Origin: Agromyces sp. H17E-10
GTDB taxonomy: Bacteria; Actinomycetota; Actinomycetes; Actinomycetales; Microbacteriaceae
Length of the DNA: 64,000 bases
Assembly: GCF_022919715.1 (NCBI RefSeq)
Contig: NZ_CP095042.1
Span: forward strand, 310,001-374,000
Direction of reading: 5' to 3'
This document shows, in pieces, positions 45,540-55,188 of the stretch. The notes under the pieces were generated by a model, which did no database searches, had not been told where the DNA came from, and saw only the letters and a program-made list of their open reading frames with translations. Both the position numbers and the translations under genes were made by a program. Position 1 is the stretch's first letter, and the number at the start of each line of letters is the position of its first letter.

Positions 45540-46961
45540 ATGCCCGCCCGCCGACCGCATCTCGCCCCGTCCGTCGCGCAGAGCGAGCTGGCCGCCTCCC
45601 TCGCCGCGCTGCGGGCGTCGATGGGACTGCCCGACGGGTTCGCCCCGGACGTCGTCGCCGAGGCGGTGGCCACCCGGCCCGATCCTCCTGCGCAGGACCT
45701 GCGCGACGTGCCGTTCGCGACGATCGACCCGGCCGACTCGACCGACCTCGACCAGGCGATGCATCTTGCGAGGCGCGGCGACGGCTACCTCGTGCACTAT
45801 GCGATCGCCGACGTTCCGGCGTTCGTCCGCCCGGGCGGCGCGATCGATCGTGCCGCCCGCGACCGCGGGCAGACGCTCTACGCGCCCGACGGGCGAGTGC
45901 CGCTGCATCCGCCGGTCATCGGCGACGACCGCGCGTCGCTGCTCCCCGACGTCGATCGGAGCGCGTACGTCTGGCGGTTCGAGCTCGCCGCAGACGGCAC
46001 CCTCGAGTCGACGACGCTCGAGCGTGCGCTCGTGCGATCGCGTGCCCGATTCGACTATCCGGGAGCGCAGGCCCTCATCGAGCACGGCGACGACGAGTCC
46101 CCCATCGCCCTGCTCGGCGAGATCGGGCGGGCCCGCATCGAGCAGGAGCGCCTCCGCGGCGGCGCGAGCCTCAACACGCCCGACGAGGAGATCGTGCGCA
46201 GCAACGGCGGCTACGACCTCGAACGCCGTACGCCGCTACCGGTCGAGGACTGGAACGCACAGCTCTCGCTCCTGACGGGCATGGCGGCCGCGTCGATCAT
46301 GCTCCACGCCCGCGTCGGCATCCTCCGCACGATGCCCGAGCCCGACGAGGCGCGGCTCGCGGCCTTCCGCCGTCAGACCGAAGCACTCGACCGGCCGTGG
46401 CCCGCGGGCGAGTCGTACGGCGAGTACCTCCGCCGCCTCGACCGCGCCGATCCCGTCGTGCTCGCGGTGCTGCAGGCTGCGAGCGGGCTGTTCAGGGGCG
46501 CCGGCTACGCCGCGTTCGACGGTGAACCGCCCGCCGAGACGACGCAGGCGGCGCTCGCCGCGCCGTACGCCCACGTGACGGCGCCGATCCGTCGGCTCGT
46601 CGACCGGTGGGGGCTCGTTGTCTGCGAGGCGGTCGTCGCGGGGCGCGAGGTGCCCGCCTGGGCGAGGTCGTCGCTCGGCGACCTGCCGTCGATCATGGCC
46701 GCCTCCGAGCAGCGGTCCGGCCGGCTCGGCGCCGAGGCGATCGCCCGGGTCGAGGCCGCGCTGCTCGCCGACCGCGTCGGCGAGCGGTTCACGGCGACGG
46801 TGCTCGAGCACAGGGGCGAACGCGTCGCGTTCCAGCTCGAGACGCCCGCGGTGACGGCGACCTGTCCGGCACCGCCCGGTGCGGTCGCCGGGGGCACGAT
46901 CGACGTGCTCCTCGAAGCCGCCGACATCGCGACCGGCACGGTGCGGTTCAGCGCGACGTGA
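45540..46961 (+). CDS. RNB-domain ribonuclease (RNase II/R family)
   Basis: A 473-residue 3'-5' exoribonuclease core. The active-site motif TIDPADSTDLDQAMHL supplies the metal-binding aspartates; NAQLSLLTGMAAA and YAHVTAPIRRLVDR are further RNB signatures. It lacks the N-terminal cold-shock domains and a clear S1 domain of RNase R, so it is a reduced form common in actinobacteria. Leaderless start after TAGGCT. Convergent with ispG, with only 3 nt between stops. Confidence 0.9.
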   Translation: MPARRPHLAPSVAQSELAASLAALRASMGLPDGFAPDVVAEAVATRPDPPAQDLRDVPFATIDPADSTDLDQAMHLARRGDGYLVHYAIADVPAFVRPGGAIDRAARDRGQTLYAPDGRVPLHPPVIGDDRASLLPDVDRSAYVWRFELAADGTLESTTLERALVRSRARFDYPGAQALIEHGDDESPIALLGEIGRARIEQERLRGGASLNTPDEEIVRSNGGYDLERRTPLPVEDWNAQLSLLTGMAAASIMLHARVGILRTMPEPDEARLAAFRRQTEALDRPWPAGESYGEYLRRLDRADPVVLAVLQAASGLFRGAGYAAFDGEPPAETTQAALAAPYAHVTAPIRRLVDRWGLVVCEAVVAGREVPAWARSSLGDLPSIMAASEQRSGRLGAEAIARVEAALLADRVGERFTATVLEHRGERVAFQLETPAVTATCPAPPGAVAGGTIDVLLEAADIATGTVRFSAT

Positions 46962-46964
46962 TCG

Positions 46965-48116
46965 TCAGGGGGTGACGACGGTCGGCGCGCCGACCGGCGC
47001 GTCGGTGCCCATCTCGTCGGCGATGCGCTGCGCCTCGGCGATGAGGGTCTCGACGATCTCGGCCTCGGGCACGGTCTTGATGACCTCGCCCTTGACGAAG
47101 ATCTGGCCCTTGCCGTTGCCGCTCGCGACGCCGAGGTCGGCCTCACGGGCCTCGCCGGGGCCGTTCACGACGCAGCCCATCACCGCGACGCGGAGCGGCA
47201 CGGTCACGTGCTTGAGCCCCTCGGTCACGTCGTTCGCGAGCGTGTAGACGTCGACCTGCGCACGACCGCACGACGGGCACGACACGATCTCGAGCTTGCG
47301 TTCGCGCAGGTTCAGCGACTGCAGGATCTGGAGACCGACCTTGACCTCCTCGACGGGCGGGGCCGACAGCGAGACGCGGATCGTGTCGCCGATGCCCTCG
47401 CCGAGGAGGATGCCGAACGCCGTCGCCGACTTGATCGTGCCCTGGAATGCGGGGCCCGCCTCGGTGACGCCGAGGTGCAGGGGCCAGTCGCCCCGTTCGG
47501 CGAGCATGCGGTACGCCTTCACCATGACGATCGGGTCGTTGTGCTTGACCGAGATCTTGAAGTCGTGGAAGTCGTGCTCCTCGAAGAGCGAGGCCTCCCA
47601 CACGGCGGACTCGACGAGCGCCTCGGGGGTCGCCTTGCCGTACTTCTCGAGCAGGCGGGGGTCGAGCGAGCCGGCGTTGACGCCGATGCGCAGCGAGACG
47701 CCGGCGGCCTTCGCGCGCGCGGCGATCTCGCCGACGCGGTCGTCGAACTTGCGGATGTTGCCGGGGTTGACGCGCACCGCGGCGCAGCCGGCGTCGATCG
47801 CGGCGAACACGTAGTTCGGCTGGAAGTGGATGTCGGCGATGACCGGGATCTGGCTCTTCTTCGCGATGATCGGCAGCGCCTCGGCGTCGTCGCGGCTCGG
47901 CACGGCGACGCGCACGATGTCGCAGCCCGACGCGGTGAGCTCGGCGATCTGCTGGAGTGTGGCGTTGATGTTCGTCGTCGGCGTCGTGGTCATCGACTGC
48001 ACGCTCACCTGGGCGTTGCCGCCGACGAGCACCTTGCCCACCTTGATCTGGCGCGACTTGCGTCGGGGGGCCAGGACCTCAGGGACTTTGGGCATTCCGA
48101 GATTCACTGCAGGCAC
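46965..48116 (-). CDS. ispG: 4-hydroxy-3-methylbut-2-enyl diphosphate synthase (flavodoxin)
   Basis: A 383-residue iron-sulfur enzyme of the MEP isoprenoid pathway, making HMBPP. It begins with the family block [15 protein letters not shown]; the [4Fe-4S] ligands are in VSCPSCGR and [11 protein letters not shown]. The GTG start follows TAGACT by 6 nt and is leaderless. In related genomes it lies between the site-2 protease and proS; here both gaps hold other genes. Confidence 0.97.
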   Translation of the reverse strand: MPAVNLGMPKVPEVLAPRRKSRQIKVGKVLVGGNAQVSVQSMTTTPTTNINATLQQIAELTASGCDIVRVAVPSRDDAEALPIIAKKSQIPVIADIHFQPNYVFAAIDAGCAAVRVNPGNIRKFDDRVGEIAARAKAAGVSLRIGVNAGSLDPRLLEKYGKATPEALVESAVWEASLFEEHDFHDFKISVKHNDPIVMVKAYRMLAERGDWPLHLGVTEAGPAFQGTIKSATAFGILLGEGIGDTIRVSLSAPPVEEVKVGLQILQSLNLRERKLEIVSCPSCGRAQVDVYTLANDVTEGLKHVTVPLRVAVMGCVVNGPGEAREADLGVASGNGKGQIFVKGEVIKTVPEAEIVETLIAEAQRIADEMGTDAPVGAPTVVTP

Positions 48117-48122
48117 GAGGCC

Positions 48123-48128
48123 AGTCTA
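48123..48128 (-). promoter_or_regulatory. -10 element TAGACT, leaderless start of ispG
   Basis: On the minus strand TAGACT ends 6 nt before the ispG GTG. The same hexamer precedes the thiolase gene. Confidence 0.55.
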
Positions 48129-48168
48129 GTTGCGCCGGGCCGGGTGCTCGCCGCGAACGCGAGTCGGC

Positions 48169-48936
48169 TCAGGCGCAGCCGTCTTCGTGGATCGGCACCG
48201 GTGCTCGAACCCAGGCGATGCTCGTGCCGTCTTCACTCTCCGTGAAGTCGACAGCGTATCGCTTGTCGTGCACCGTGCCATCGGGCCATATCTCCTCATG
48301 CACCGTGTAGTCGAGGTAGGGCCCCGAGCATCCGCTCGGGTTGATCTGCAGTTCGGGCGTCGCCTCGAGGTCGACCCACGCGGATCCCGCGACGATGCCG
48401 TCGTCGGTCGTGAGCGCGATGTCGTCAGCGTCAGGACCGATGAGCACCGCCTTGAACGCCGGCCGCGCCAGTGTGCGCTCGTGATCGGCGAACTCCGACC
48501 ACCGGTAGACGTAGTCACTGCCCGTCGCCTGGTAGTCGACGTAGCGCTGCTCCCAGATCTCGAGACCGCCCCAGCGGTGGACCGTGCTCGGCGGGTGGTG
48601 GTTGCTGGCCGGATGCTCTTCGCTGACCGGCGCGATGCCGATCACGCGTTCTATCGTCGCGATCGCCTCGGGCACGTCCTCGAGGTAGTCGAGCTCGAGC
48701 ACGACGGCTCCGGTGTCGTCGCGGAGCTCGATCGTCTCGGGGCGCACGACGATCGTCTCGACGGTGTCGATCGGATCGATCGCCGGCGTCGGCGAAGGTG
48801 CATCCGGTGCTGCGGGTGGGCTCGACGGAAGCGTCGACACGGAGGGTTCCGCGGTCGTCGCGGTCACGCAGGCGGTGAGCAGTGCCCCGACCAGAGCCAG
48901 ACCGACGAGTGCGCCTGCCCCGCGAGCGATCGACAT
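48169..48936 (-). CDS. Lipoprotein of unknown function
   Basis: A 255-residue secreted lipoprotein. The signal peptide ends in LLTAC (lipid-modified Cys at 23), followed by a Pro/Ser/Thr-rich linker (about 25-55) and a folded domain with two late cysteines (CSGPYLDY and the penultimate residue) that may form a disulfide. No family recognised. ATG with GGAGGA 4 nt upstream; the site is the end of a long inverted repeat. It follows the ketone-body-type operon on the same strand by about 100 nt. Confidence 0.75.
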   Translation of the reverse strand: MSIARGAGALVGLALVGALLTACVTATTAEPSVSTLPSSPPAAPDAPSPTPAIDPIDTVETIVVRPETIELRDDTGAVVLELDYLEDVPEAIATIERVIGIAPVSEEHPASNHHPPSTVHRWGGLEIWEQRYVDYQATGSDYVYRWSEFADHERTLARPAFKAVLIGPDADDIALTTDDGIVAGSAWVDLEATPELQINPSGCSGPYLDYTVHEEIWPDGTVHDKRYAVDFTESEDGTSIAWVRAPVPIHEDGCA

Positions 48937-48944
48937 GTGTTCCT

Positions 48945-49022
48945 CCGAATCGTGCCGAGCCGTTTGCGCAATTCTGTCGTCGGACTCCGCCGCGGCGGGA
49001 GTACCGCCTCAGCACGATTCGG
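48945..49022 (-). promoter_or_regulatory. Long inverted repeat in front of the lipoprotein gene
   Basis: 15-nt arms CCGAATCGTGCCGAG and CTCAGCACGATTCGG (one mismatch) enclose 48 nt that contain a second GC hairpin (ACTCCGCC/GGCGGGAGT). On the minus strand the distal arm touches the ribosome binding site, so folding could limit translation; it may also terminate the operon ending at 49038. Confidence 0.5.
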
Positions 49023-49037
49023 TAACGTTCCTCCGTT

Positions 49038-50105
49038 TCACCCGATCAGCGTGACGAGGGCCGCGAGGAACTCCGCCGGCCGCTCGAGGTGCGGCGAGTG
49101 CCCGCAGCCCTCGAGCTCGACCTCGGTCACCATCCCGCCGCGTTCGGCGTACCGAGCGAGCACAGCCCGGGTCTGCGACACCATCGGCTGCGGCGGCGCG
49201 ACGTCGTCGCCCGGCCAGCCCGGGATCACGCCGGCCTTGCCGAGCTGGTTGAGGTCGAAGAACGAGGCGTCGCCGACGATCGCGTCCTGCGCGCCGTGGA
49301 TCCACAGCACGCGCGGCTTCGGCACGACGTCGACGATGCCCGAAGTGTCGAACCACGTCGGGGCCATCGTGTTCAGCACGCCCCGTCCGCCGGGCGCGAA
49401 GCCGGGCCAGTTCGCCGACCCCGAGGCATCCCCCGGGTAGTTGTCGACGCCCGTCGCGGTCGTCAGCATCGATTCGACCCAGATCGCCTCGTGCTCGGAG
49501 GTGAAGCCGGGTGCCACGTAGCTCGACCGGTACACCGCGAGCGGCGAAGTGGGCGCTTCCTCGGTGCGGTCGTCCGAGGCGAGCCGCGCGACGAAGTCGG
49601 GATTCGCTCCACCACCGCCCGTGCCGGCCCCATCGTCGGAGAGCAGCGACCCGTCGAGACGGGTGCCGCCGAATCCGTACGGCGACACGGTGGACTGCAG
49701 CGTGAGGCTCGCGACGAGCTCGGGGCGATCGATGAGCAGCTGCATCGCGACGCCGCCGCCCATGCTCCAGCCGACGAGGTGCACCGCGCCGAGCCCGAGC
49801 TCGTCGACGACCGAGGCGACGTCGTCGGAGAAGTCGCGCACCCCGCGGGTCGCATCGACCGGCAGCGCCTCGCTGTCGCCGAACCCGCGCAGGTCGATCG
49901 CGACCGCGTGCAGCGACTCGGGCAGCGCGAGCATGACCGGCTGCCAGAACAGCGACGACGAGACGTTGCCGTGCACGAACACCACGGTCTCGGCGGGCGG
50001 TGATCCGGGAGCCGCCGGGGCGGCGGGCCGCTCGAGCACCCCGGCGCGCAGGCGCGACGTCTCGACCTGCCGGGCGAGGATGCCCGGCAGGATCGTGCCG
50101 ACCAC
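49038..50105 (-). CDS. Alpha/beta hydrolase, last gene of the transporter/CoA-transferase operon
   Basis: A 355-residue alpha/beta hydrolase. VFVHGN is the oxyanion region, GWSMGG carries the serine nucleophile, and GCGHSPHLERP the catalytic histidine. No signal peptide. The GTG at 50105 starts 2 nt after the scoB stop; it has no clear ribosome binding site, so translational coupling is likely. In this context it may cleave an ester or lactone of a hydroxy acid; substrate unproven. Confidence 0.85.
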   Translation of the reverse strand: MVGTILPGILARQVETSRLRAGVLERPAAPAAPGSPPAETVVFVHGNVSSSLFWQPVMLALPESLHAVAIDLRGFGDSEALPVDATRGVRDFSDDVASVVDELGLGAVHLVGWSMGGGVAMQLLIDRPELVASLTLQSTVSPYGFGGTRLDGSLLSDDGAGTGGGGANPDFVARLASDDRTEEAPTSPLAVYRSSYVAPGFTSEHEAIWVESMLTTATGVDNYPGDASGSANWPGFAPGGRGVLNTMAPTWFDTSGIVDVVPKPRVLWIHGAQDAIVGDASFFDLNQLGKAGVIPGWPGDDVAPPQPMVSQTRAVLARYAERGGMVTEVELEGCGHSPHLERPAEFLAALVTLIG

Positions 50106-50107
50106 GA

Positions 50108-50749
50108 CTACCCGACCGCGGACGTGTCGAGCGGCGGCTCGGTCGCGGCGACGACCTCGTCGACCGTGACGCCCGGCGCGCACTCGACGAGCACGAGCCC
50201 GTCGGGCGTGACGTCGATGACCGCGAGGTCGGTGATGATGCGGTCGACGACCCCCTTGCCCGTGAGCGGCAGCGAGCATTCGTCCACGATCTTCGGCGAG
50301 CCGTCCTTCGCGACGTGCTCCATGAGCACGATGCGGCGACGGGCGCCGTGCACGAGGTCCATCGCGCCGCCGGGACCCTTCACCATCTTGCCGGGGATCA
50401 TCCAGTTCGCGAGGTCGCCCGCGGCCGACACCTGCATCGCACCGAGGATCGCGGCGTCGATCTTGCCGCCCCGGATCATGCCGAAGCTGAGGGCCGAGTC
50501 GAAGTACGCGGCGCCGGGCAGCACGGTGACCGTCTCCTTGCCGGCGTTGATCAGGTCGGGATCGACCGCGTCCTCGGTCGGGTACGGCCCGACGCCGAGG
50601 ATGCCGTTCTCCGACTGCAGCAGGATCGTCGTGCCCTCGGGCACGTAGTTCGGCACGAGGGTCGGCAGGCCGATGCCGAGGTTGACGTACGATCCGTCGC
50701 TGAGTTCGCGGGCGGCGCGGGCCGCCATCTCGAGGCGGGTCAGGGCCAT
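50108..50749 (-). CDS. scoB: 3-oxoacid CoA-transferase subunit B
   Basis: A 213-residue beta subunit. The catalytic glutamate lies in [13 protein letters not shown], and [14 protein letters not shown] and [18 protein letters not shown] are further family blocks. With subunit A it moves CoA from succinyl-CoA to acetoacetate or another 3-oxoacid. It starts 1 nt after the scoA stop. Homologous subunits for 3-oxoadipate exist, but the neighbouring hydroxybutyrate dehydrogenase and thiolase favour acetoacetate. Confidence 0.93.
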   Translation of the reverse strand: MALTRLEMAARAARELSDGSYVNLGIGLPTLVPNYVPEGTTILLQSENGILGVGPYPTEDAVDPDLINAGKETVTVLPGAAYFDSALSFGMIRGGKIDAAILGAMQVSAAGDLANWMIPGKMVKGPGGAMDLVHGARRRIVLMEHVAKDGSPKIVDECSLPLTGKGVVDRIITDLAVIDVTPDGLVLVECAPGVTVDEVVAATEPPLDTSAVG

Positions 50750-50750
50750 C

Positions 50751-51524
50751 TCAGTTCACCTCTCGCACGGTACGGCGCTCGATGCGCTTCTCGATGTCGG
50801 GTCCGACGACGACCACGCGGTCGACGTACACGCCGGGCAGGTGCACGGCGTCGGGGTCGAGGTCGCCGGGCTCGACGAGCTCCTCGACCTGGGCGATGCA
50901 GACGCGCCCGGCCATGGCCGCGAGCGGCGAGAAGTTGCGTGCCGACTTGTCGAACACGAGGTTGCCGAACCGGTCGGCCTTCAGCGCGTGCACGAGCGAG
51001 AAGTCGGTCGTGATCGCCTCCTCGAGCACGAACTCCCGCGGTTCGCCGGCGACCTCGAACGTCTGCACGGGCTTGGCGGGGCTCGCCACGGCGATCGTTC
51101 CGTCGGCGTGGTAGCGGCGCGGCAGGCCTCCCTCGGCGACCTGCGTGCCGACGCCCGTCTGCGTGAAGAACGCGGCGATGCCGCTGCCTCCGGCACGCAG
51201 CTTCTCGGCGAGCGTGCCCTGCGGGGTGAGCTCGAGCTCGAGCTCGCCCGACAGGTACTGGCGCTCGAACTCCTTGTTCTCGCCGACGTACGAGGAGGTC
51301 ATCTTGGCGATGCGCTGCTTCGCGAGCAGCACGCCGAGCCCCCAGTCGTCGACGCCGCAGTTGTTCGAGACGACGGAGAGCCCGTCGACCCCTGCGTCCA
51401 GCAGGGCCTGGATCAGCACCATCGGGATGCCGCAGAGCCCGAACCCGCCGACGGCGAGACTTGCTCCTGAGGGGATGTCGGAGACCGCTTCTTGGGCGGA
51501 CCCGACGACTTTGTCGAGTGTCAC
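50751..51524 (-). CDS. scoA: 3-oxoacid CoA-transferase subunit A
   Basis: A 257-residue alpha subunit with GGFGLCGIP near residue 26, the CoA-binding glycine loop, [13 protein letters not shown], and [20 protein letters not shown] (the SCOT-type block). The GTG start overlaps the stop of the upstream hydrolase by 4 nt. Partner of scoB immediately downstream; the two normally form a heterotetramer. Confidence 0.93.
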   Translation of the reverse strand: MTLDKVVGSAQEAVSDIPSGASLAVGGFGLCGIPMVLIQALLDAGVDGLSVVSNNCGVDDWGLGVLLAKQRIAKMTSSYVGENKEFERQYLSGELELELTPQGTLAEKLRAGGSGIAAFFTQTGVGTQVAEGGLPRRYHADGTIAVASPAKPVQTFEVAGEPREFVLEEAITTDFSLVHALKADRFGNLVFDKSARNFSPLAAMAGRVCIAQVEELVEPGDLDPDAVHLPGVYVDRVVVVGPDIEKRIERRTVREVN

Positions 51525-52420
51525 GATGCACCTTCCTGTGTCTCCGCGGCCTGGATGCGGGTGCGGATCACATCGATCACGCTACCGGTGCCCGGGGCCG
51601 TCATGAGGATCGTGTAGTGGTTGACGTCGTCGACCTCGTGGACGACGAGTTGCGGCATCCGCGCCGATTCGGCCGCGACGAGCGCTTCGGCGTACAGTGG
51701 CGCGCCATCTTGCAGGCCGCGCGGGGCGCGGAAGAAGTCGACGGGGCCGGGCAGCGCGGCGAGCGCCGCCGCGTAGCCGGCCGATCCGTCGAGCTCGAGC
51801 GCGTTCACGGCGACCGCGTCGGCATTCGCCGAGCTGCGCAGTTCGGGCGCCTCGCCGACGAGGTCGTAGTCCACGTAGTCGGCGATCGCGTCGTTCCAGT
51901 ACGGGCCGAGTGCCGGATGCGCCCGCCAGAAGCCGGCATAGGCCGACCGGTCGGGGAACGTCATCGCGAGGCGCTCGAGCGCGGGTCCGAGCAGCAGCGC
52001 CGGCAGGTCCTCTGGCGCGATGCCGTGCGGTGCCGGGATGGGCAGACCGCCGTCGACGAGGACGATTCCGGCGACCCGGTCGGGATGCCGCTCGGCGAAG
52101 CGCACGGTGACGAATGCACCCATCGAGTGCCCGACCACGAAGGCCCGCTCGACACCGAGCGCGTCGAGCACCGCCGCCAGGTCGTCGGCGTGCTGGTCGA
52201 GGCCGTACGGCGCGGGCAGCCGGTTGCTGCGCCCGCGCCCCCGCAGGTCGGGGGCGATGACGCGCCGTTCGGGCAGGCCGTCGGCGAGGAGGTCCCACGC
52301 CCGGTGACTCGCGGTGATGCCGTGCACGGCGAGCACCGGCAGCCCCGGTGCATCCGCATGCCACTGCCCGCCGGCGATCGCGCCGCCGTCGACCGGCGCG
52401 GTGAACGGGGTGCTCGTCAT
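51521..52420 (-). CDS. Alpha/beta hydrolase between 3-hydroxybutyrate dehydrogenase and CoA-transferase
   Basis: A 299-residue cytosolic alpha/beta hydrolase: VHGITASHRAWD (oxyanion), DLRGRGRSNR, GHSMGAF with the nucleophile serine, and a late NHYT with the probable catalytic histidine. The ATG at 52420 has GGAG 7 nt upstream and overlaps the dehydrogenase stop by 4 nt (ATGA). Placement suggests hydrolysis of 3-hydroxybutyrate esters or oligomers, but this is inference. Confidence 0.87.
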   Translation of the reverse strand: MTSTPFTAPVDGGAIAGGQWHADAPGLPVLAVHGITASHRAWDLLADGLPERRVIAPDLRGRGRSNRLPAPYGLDQHADDLAAVLDALGVERAFVVGHSMGAFVTVRFAERHPDRVAGIVLVDGGLPIPAPHGIAPEDLPALLLGPALERLAMTFPDRSAYAGFWRAHPALGPYWNDAIADYVDYDLVGEAPELRSSANADAVAVNALELDGSAGYAAALAALPGPVDFFRAPRGLQDGAPLYAEALVAAESARMPQLVVHEVDDVNHYTILMTAPGTGSVIDVIRTRIQAAETQEGAS

Positions 52421-53163
52421 CGTGCGCTCCATCCGCCGTCCATGGTGTAGCTGCCGCCCGTCACCATACCGGCGTCGGGTCCGGCGAGCCAGAGGGCGAG
52501 GCTCGCGACCTCGGCGGGCTCGACGAGGCGCTTGACGGCCGACTCGGTGAGCATGATCCTCGGCAGCACCTCCGCCTCGGTGATGCCGTGCAGCCGCGCC
52601 TGGTCGGCGATCTGCTTCTCGACGAGCGGCGTGCGCACGTAGCCGGGGTCGATGCAGTTCGACGTCACGCCGTGCGGACCGCCCTCGAGCGCGGTGACCT
52701 TCGACAGTCCCTCGAGCCCGTGCTTCGCGGCGACGTAGGCCGACTTGAACGGCGACGCGCGCAGCCCGTGCACGCTCGACACGTTGAGCACGCGCCCGAA
52801 CCCGCGCGCGTACATGCCGGGCAGCGCCGCACGGATGAGCAGGAACGGCGACTCGAGCATGAGCCGCAGGATGAAGGCGAACCGCTCGGGCTCGAACTCC
52901 TCGATCGGTCGCACGTGCTGGATGCCGGCGTTGTTCACGAGGATGTCGGCGTCGAGCGAGAGCTCGGCGAGCGCCGCGGTGTCGGCCAGGTCGACCGCCC
53001 ACGCCTCGCCGCCGAGCTCGGCTGCGAGCGCCGCCGCGGCGGAGCCGTCGAGGTCGGCGATCACGACGTGCGCGCCGGCGCCCGCGAACGCACGCGCGCA
53101 GGCCGCGCCGATGCCGCTCGCTCCCCCGGTGACGACGGCACGTCGCCCGGTCAGATCGGTCAC
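52417..53163 (-). CDS. bdhA: 3-hydroxybutyrate dehydrogenase (SDR family)
   Basis: A 248-residue short-chain dehydrogenase oxidising (R)-3-hydroxybutyrate to acetoacetate with NAD+. TGGASGIG binds the cofactor, NNAGIQHVRPIEEF and SAYVAAKHGLEGL hold the active site (S in NVSSVHG, Y and K in YVAAK), and PGYVRTPLVEKQIADQA is characteristic of D-beta-hydroxybutyrate dehydrogenases rather than generic SDRs. The GTG at 53163 has AGGAGG 5 nt upstream. Sits between the LIV transporter and the hydrolase. Confidence 0.9.
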   Translation of the reverse strand: MTDLTGRRAVVTGGASGIGAACARAFAGAGAHVVIADLDGSAAAALAAELGGEAWAVDLADTAALAELSLDADILVNNAGIQHVRPIEEFEPERFAFILRLMLESPFLLIRAALPGMYARGFGRVLNVSSVHGLRASPFKSAYVAAKHGLEGLSKVTALEGGPHGVTSNCIDPGYVRTPLVEKQIADQARLHGITEAEVLPRIMLTESAVKRLVEPAEVASLALWLAGPDAGMVTGGSYTMDGGWSAR

Positions 53164-53224
53164 GTTTCCTCCTTCGGGACCGCGCCCCCGCGCGGCGTCA
53201 TGAATCGAGTGGGATGCCCCGGGC

Positions 53225-54316
53225 TCACGCATCGGTCGCCGTCTCGGGCTCCGCGGGATGGCTCCTGCGACCCGACCGGATGCGGTCGGGGATGCCGGCG
53301 ATGCCGCCGGGAAGGAACATCACCACGAGGATGAAGAGCGTGCCGAGGATGAACAGCGGCTCGCTGAGCGGCACCCGCAGCACCGCGGGGAGCCCCGCGA
53401 TGAAGTCGGAGCCGGCGAGCGCGGTGAGCCGTTGGTCGAGCAGCGTGTAGACGATGCCGCCGACGATCGCGCCCCACCGGTGTCCGACCCCGCCGAGCAC
53501 GACGATGACGAGCAGCGTCAGCGTGAAGTCCGCCGTGGCGATGCGCGGCGCCGCGCCCGACTGCAGCAGCAGGTAGGCCATGCCGACGACCACGGCGAGC
53601 ACCGAGGCGACCGCGAAGACCAGGAGCTTGACGGTGTACGGCCGCAGTCCGAGCACGCGCACGCGCAGCTCGTTCTCGCGGGTCGCCGCAGCCACGTGAC
53701 CGGCTCGGCTCTGCTCGACCCACAGCACCACGAGGTACACGAGAACGAGCACGGCGAGCGCGAGCCAGTAGAGGTTGCGGGTGTTGACGACGCCGACGAA
53801 CGCACCGGGCACGTTGTCGATGTCGAGCGGCAGCCCCTCGTCGCCGCCCGTCGCACCGCCCGGGTTGCGGCGGATGAGCACCGAGCCCGCCTGGGCGAAC
53901 GCGAGGGTCACCATCGCGAACGAGATGCCCGTGACCCGCAGCGCGAGCGCGCCGACCGTCATGGCGAGCACGAGCCCGCCGACGAGCGTGATGAGGATCG
54001 ACACGACGAAGATCGCGTCGCGCGGCCACGACGGCGGCGCGAACGCGTCGAGCGTCATGCCGAGGCCGTACGCGCCGGCCGCGAAGAAGAGCGCATGCCC
54101 GAACGACAGCAGGCCCGCGAGCCCGAACATCATGCGGTAGCCGAGCGCGAGCGCGGCGATGAGCATCGCGTACGCGAGCAGTTGCAGCGTGCCCGGCGTG
54201 TAGGTGGGTCCGGGCAGGACGCCCGGCACGTCGATGGCGAGCAACGGCAGGATCGCGAGCACGGCGACGACGGCGACGCCGACGACGACGGGGCGGAGGT
54301 TCTTCCACGACATCAT
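53225..54316 (-). CDS. livM: LIV-type ABC transporter permease, LivM family
   Basis: A 363-residue inner-membrane permease with about ten helices. Signatures: FGLAGLLSFGHALFFAAGAY, FAMVTLAFAQ, RENELRVRVLGLRPYTVKL and LGGVGHRWGAIVGG, all LivM-type. Its ATG overlaps the livH stop (ATGATG), with GGGGAAGG upstream. Named for branched-chain amino acid importers, but LIV-family transporters also import amides, urea and aromatic or hydroxy acids; see the operon context. Confidence 0.9.
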   Translation of the reverse strand: MMSWKNLRPVVVGVAVVAVLAILPLLAIDVPGVLPGPTYTPGTLQLLAYAMLIAALALGYRMMFGLAGLLSFGHALFFAAGAYGLGMTLDAFAPPSWPRDAIFVVSILITLVGGLVLAMTVGALALRVTGISFAMVTLAFAQAGSVLIRRNPGGATGGDEGLPLDIDNVPGAFVGVVNTRNLYWLALAVLVLVYLVVLWVEQSRAGHVAAATRENELRVRVLGLRPYTVKLLVFAVASVLAVVVGMAYLLLQSGAAPRIATADFTLTLLVIVVLGGVGHRWGAIVGGIVYTLLDQRLTALAGSDFIAGLPAVLRVPLSEPLFILGTLFILVVMFLPGGIAGIPDRIRSGRRSHPAEPETATDA

Positions 54317-55188
54317 GCGACCTTCCCCATGAGTCCGCGCGGACGGACGAGCAGCACCGCGGCGAGCGCGACGACGACCACGAGGTCGCCCGTGCCGCCG
54401 AGGTAGAAGTTGGCGAACTGCTGCAGCACGGCGACGAGCACCGAGGCCACGGCCGCGCCCGTGAGCGAGCCGAGCCCGCCGATGACGGTCACGATGAAGG
54501 CGAAGATGAGCAGCACGCTGCCGAGGTGCGCCGACACGTAGCCGTAATAGACCGAGGCGAGCACGCCGCCGAGGCCCGCGGCCGCCCCGCCGATGGCGAA
54601 GACGAGCGTGAACGAGCGGCGCACGTCGATGCCGAGGGCCGACACCATCTGCCGGTTCTCGACGCCGGCGCGGATGATGAGCCCGTACCGGGTGCGATGC
54701 AGGAACAGCACGATGCCGCCGAGCACCACGAGGGCGCACGCGATGAGCAGGAACCGGTCGTTCGGGATCTTCGCCCCGAGGATCTCGGTCGTCTGGGTGA
54801 GCCACTCGGGCTTCGCCGTGTAGATCGGGTCGGTGCCCCAGATGCCCTCGAAGAGGGCGACGGCGGCGAGCGACAGGCCGACGGTGACGAGCGCCTGCTC
54901 GATGTGCCGTTCGTACAGCCGCCGGATCAGGAAGTACTCGGTGAGCGCGGCGACGAGTGCGCCCACCGCCATGCCGACGAGGGCCGAGATCGCGAGCCCC
55001 CACCAGGTGCCGTCGGAGACGCGACGCCCGGCCTCCCAGCCGAGGAACGCCGAGATCGTGAGGAAGGCACCGTGCGCGAAGTTGAGCACGCCCATGAGCC
55101 CGTAGATGAGCGAGAGCCCGCTCGCGACGAGGAAGTAGAGCGCTCCGAGGCCGAGCCCGGTGATGAGGAGGAGGACGACCGTGCTCAT
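54313..55188 (-). CDS. livH: LIV-type ABC transporter permease, LivH family
   Basis: A 291-residue permease, about eight helices: GLSLIYGLMGVLNFAHGAFL, TVGLSLAAVALFEGIWG, RAGVENRQMVSALGIDVRR and GGLGSLTGAAVAS match LivH. The ATG overlaps the livF stop by 1 nt (TGATG). It pairs with LivM to form the membrane channel. Confidence 0.92.
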   Translation of the reverse strand: MSTVVLLLITGLGLGALYFLVASGLSLIYGLMGVLNFAHGAFLTISAFLGWEAGRRVSDGTWWGLAISALVGMAVGALVAALTEYFLIRRLYERHIEQALVTVGLSLAAVALFEGIWGTDPIYTAKPEWLTQTTEILGAKIPNDRFLLIACALVVLGGIVLFLHRTRYGLIIRAGVENRQMVSALGIDVRRSFTLVFAIGGAAAGLGGVLASVYYGYVSAHLGSVLLIFAFIVTVIGGLGSLTGAAVASVLVAVLQQFANFYLGGTGDLVVVVALAAVLLVRPRGLMGKVA

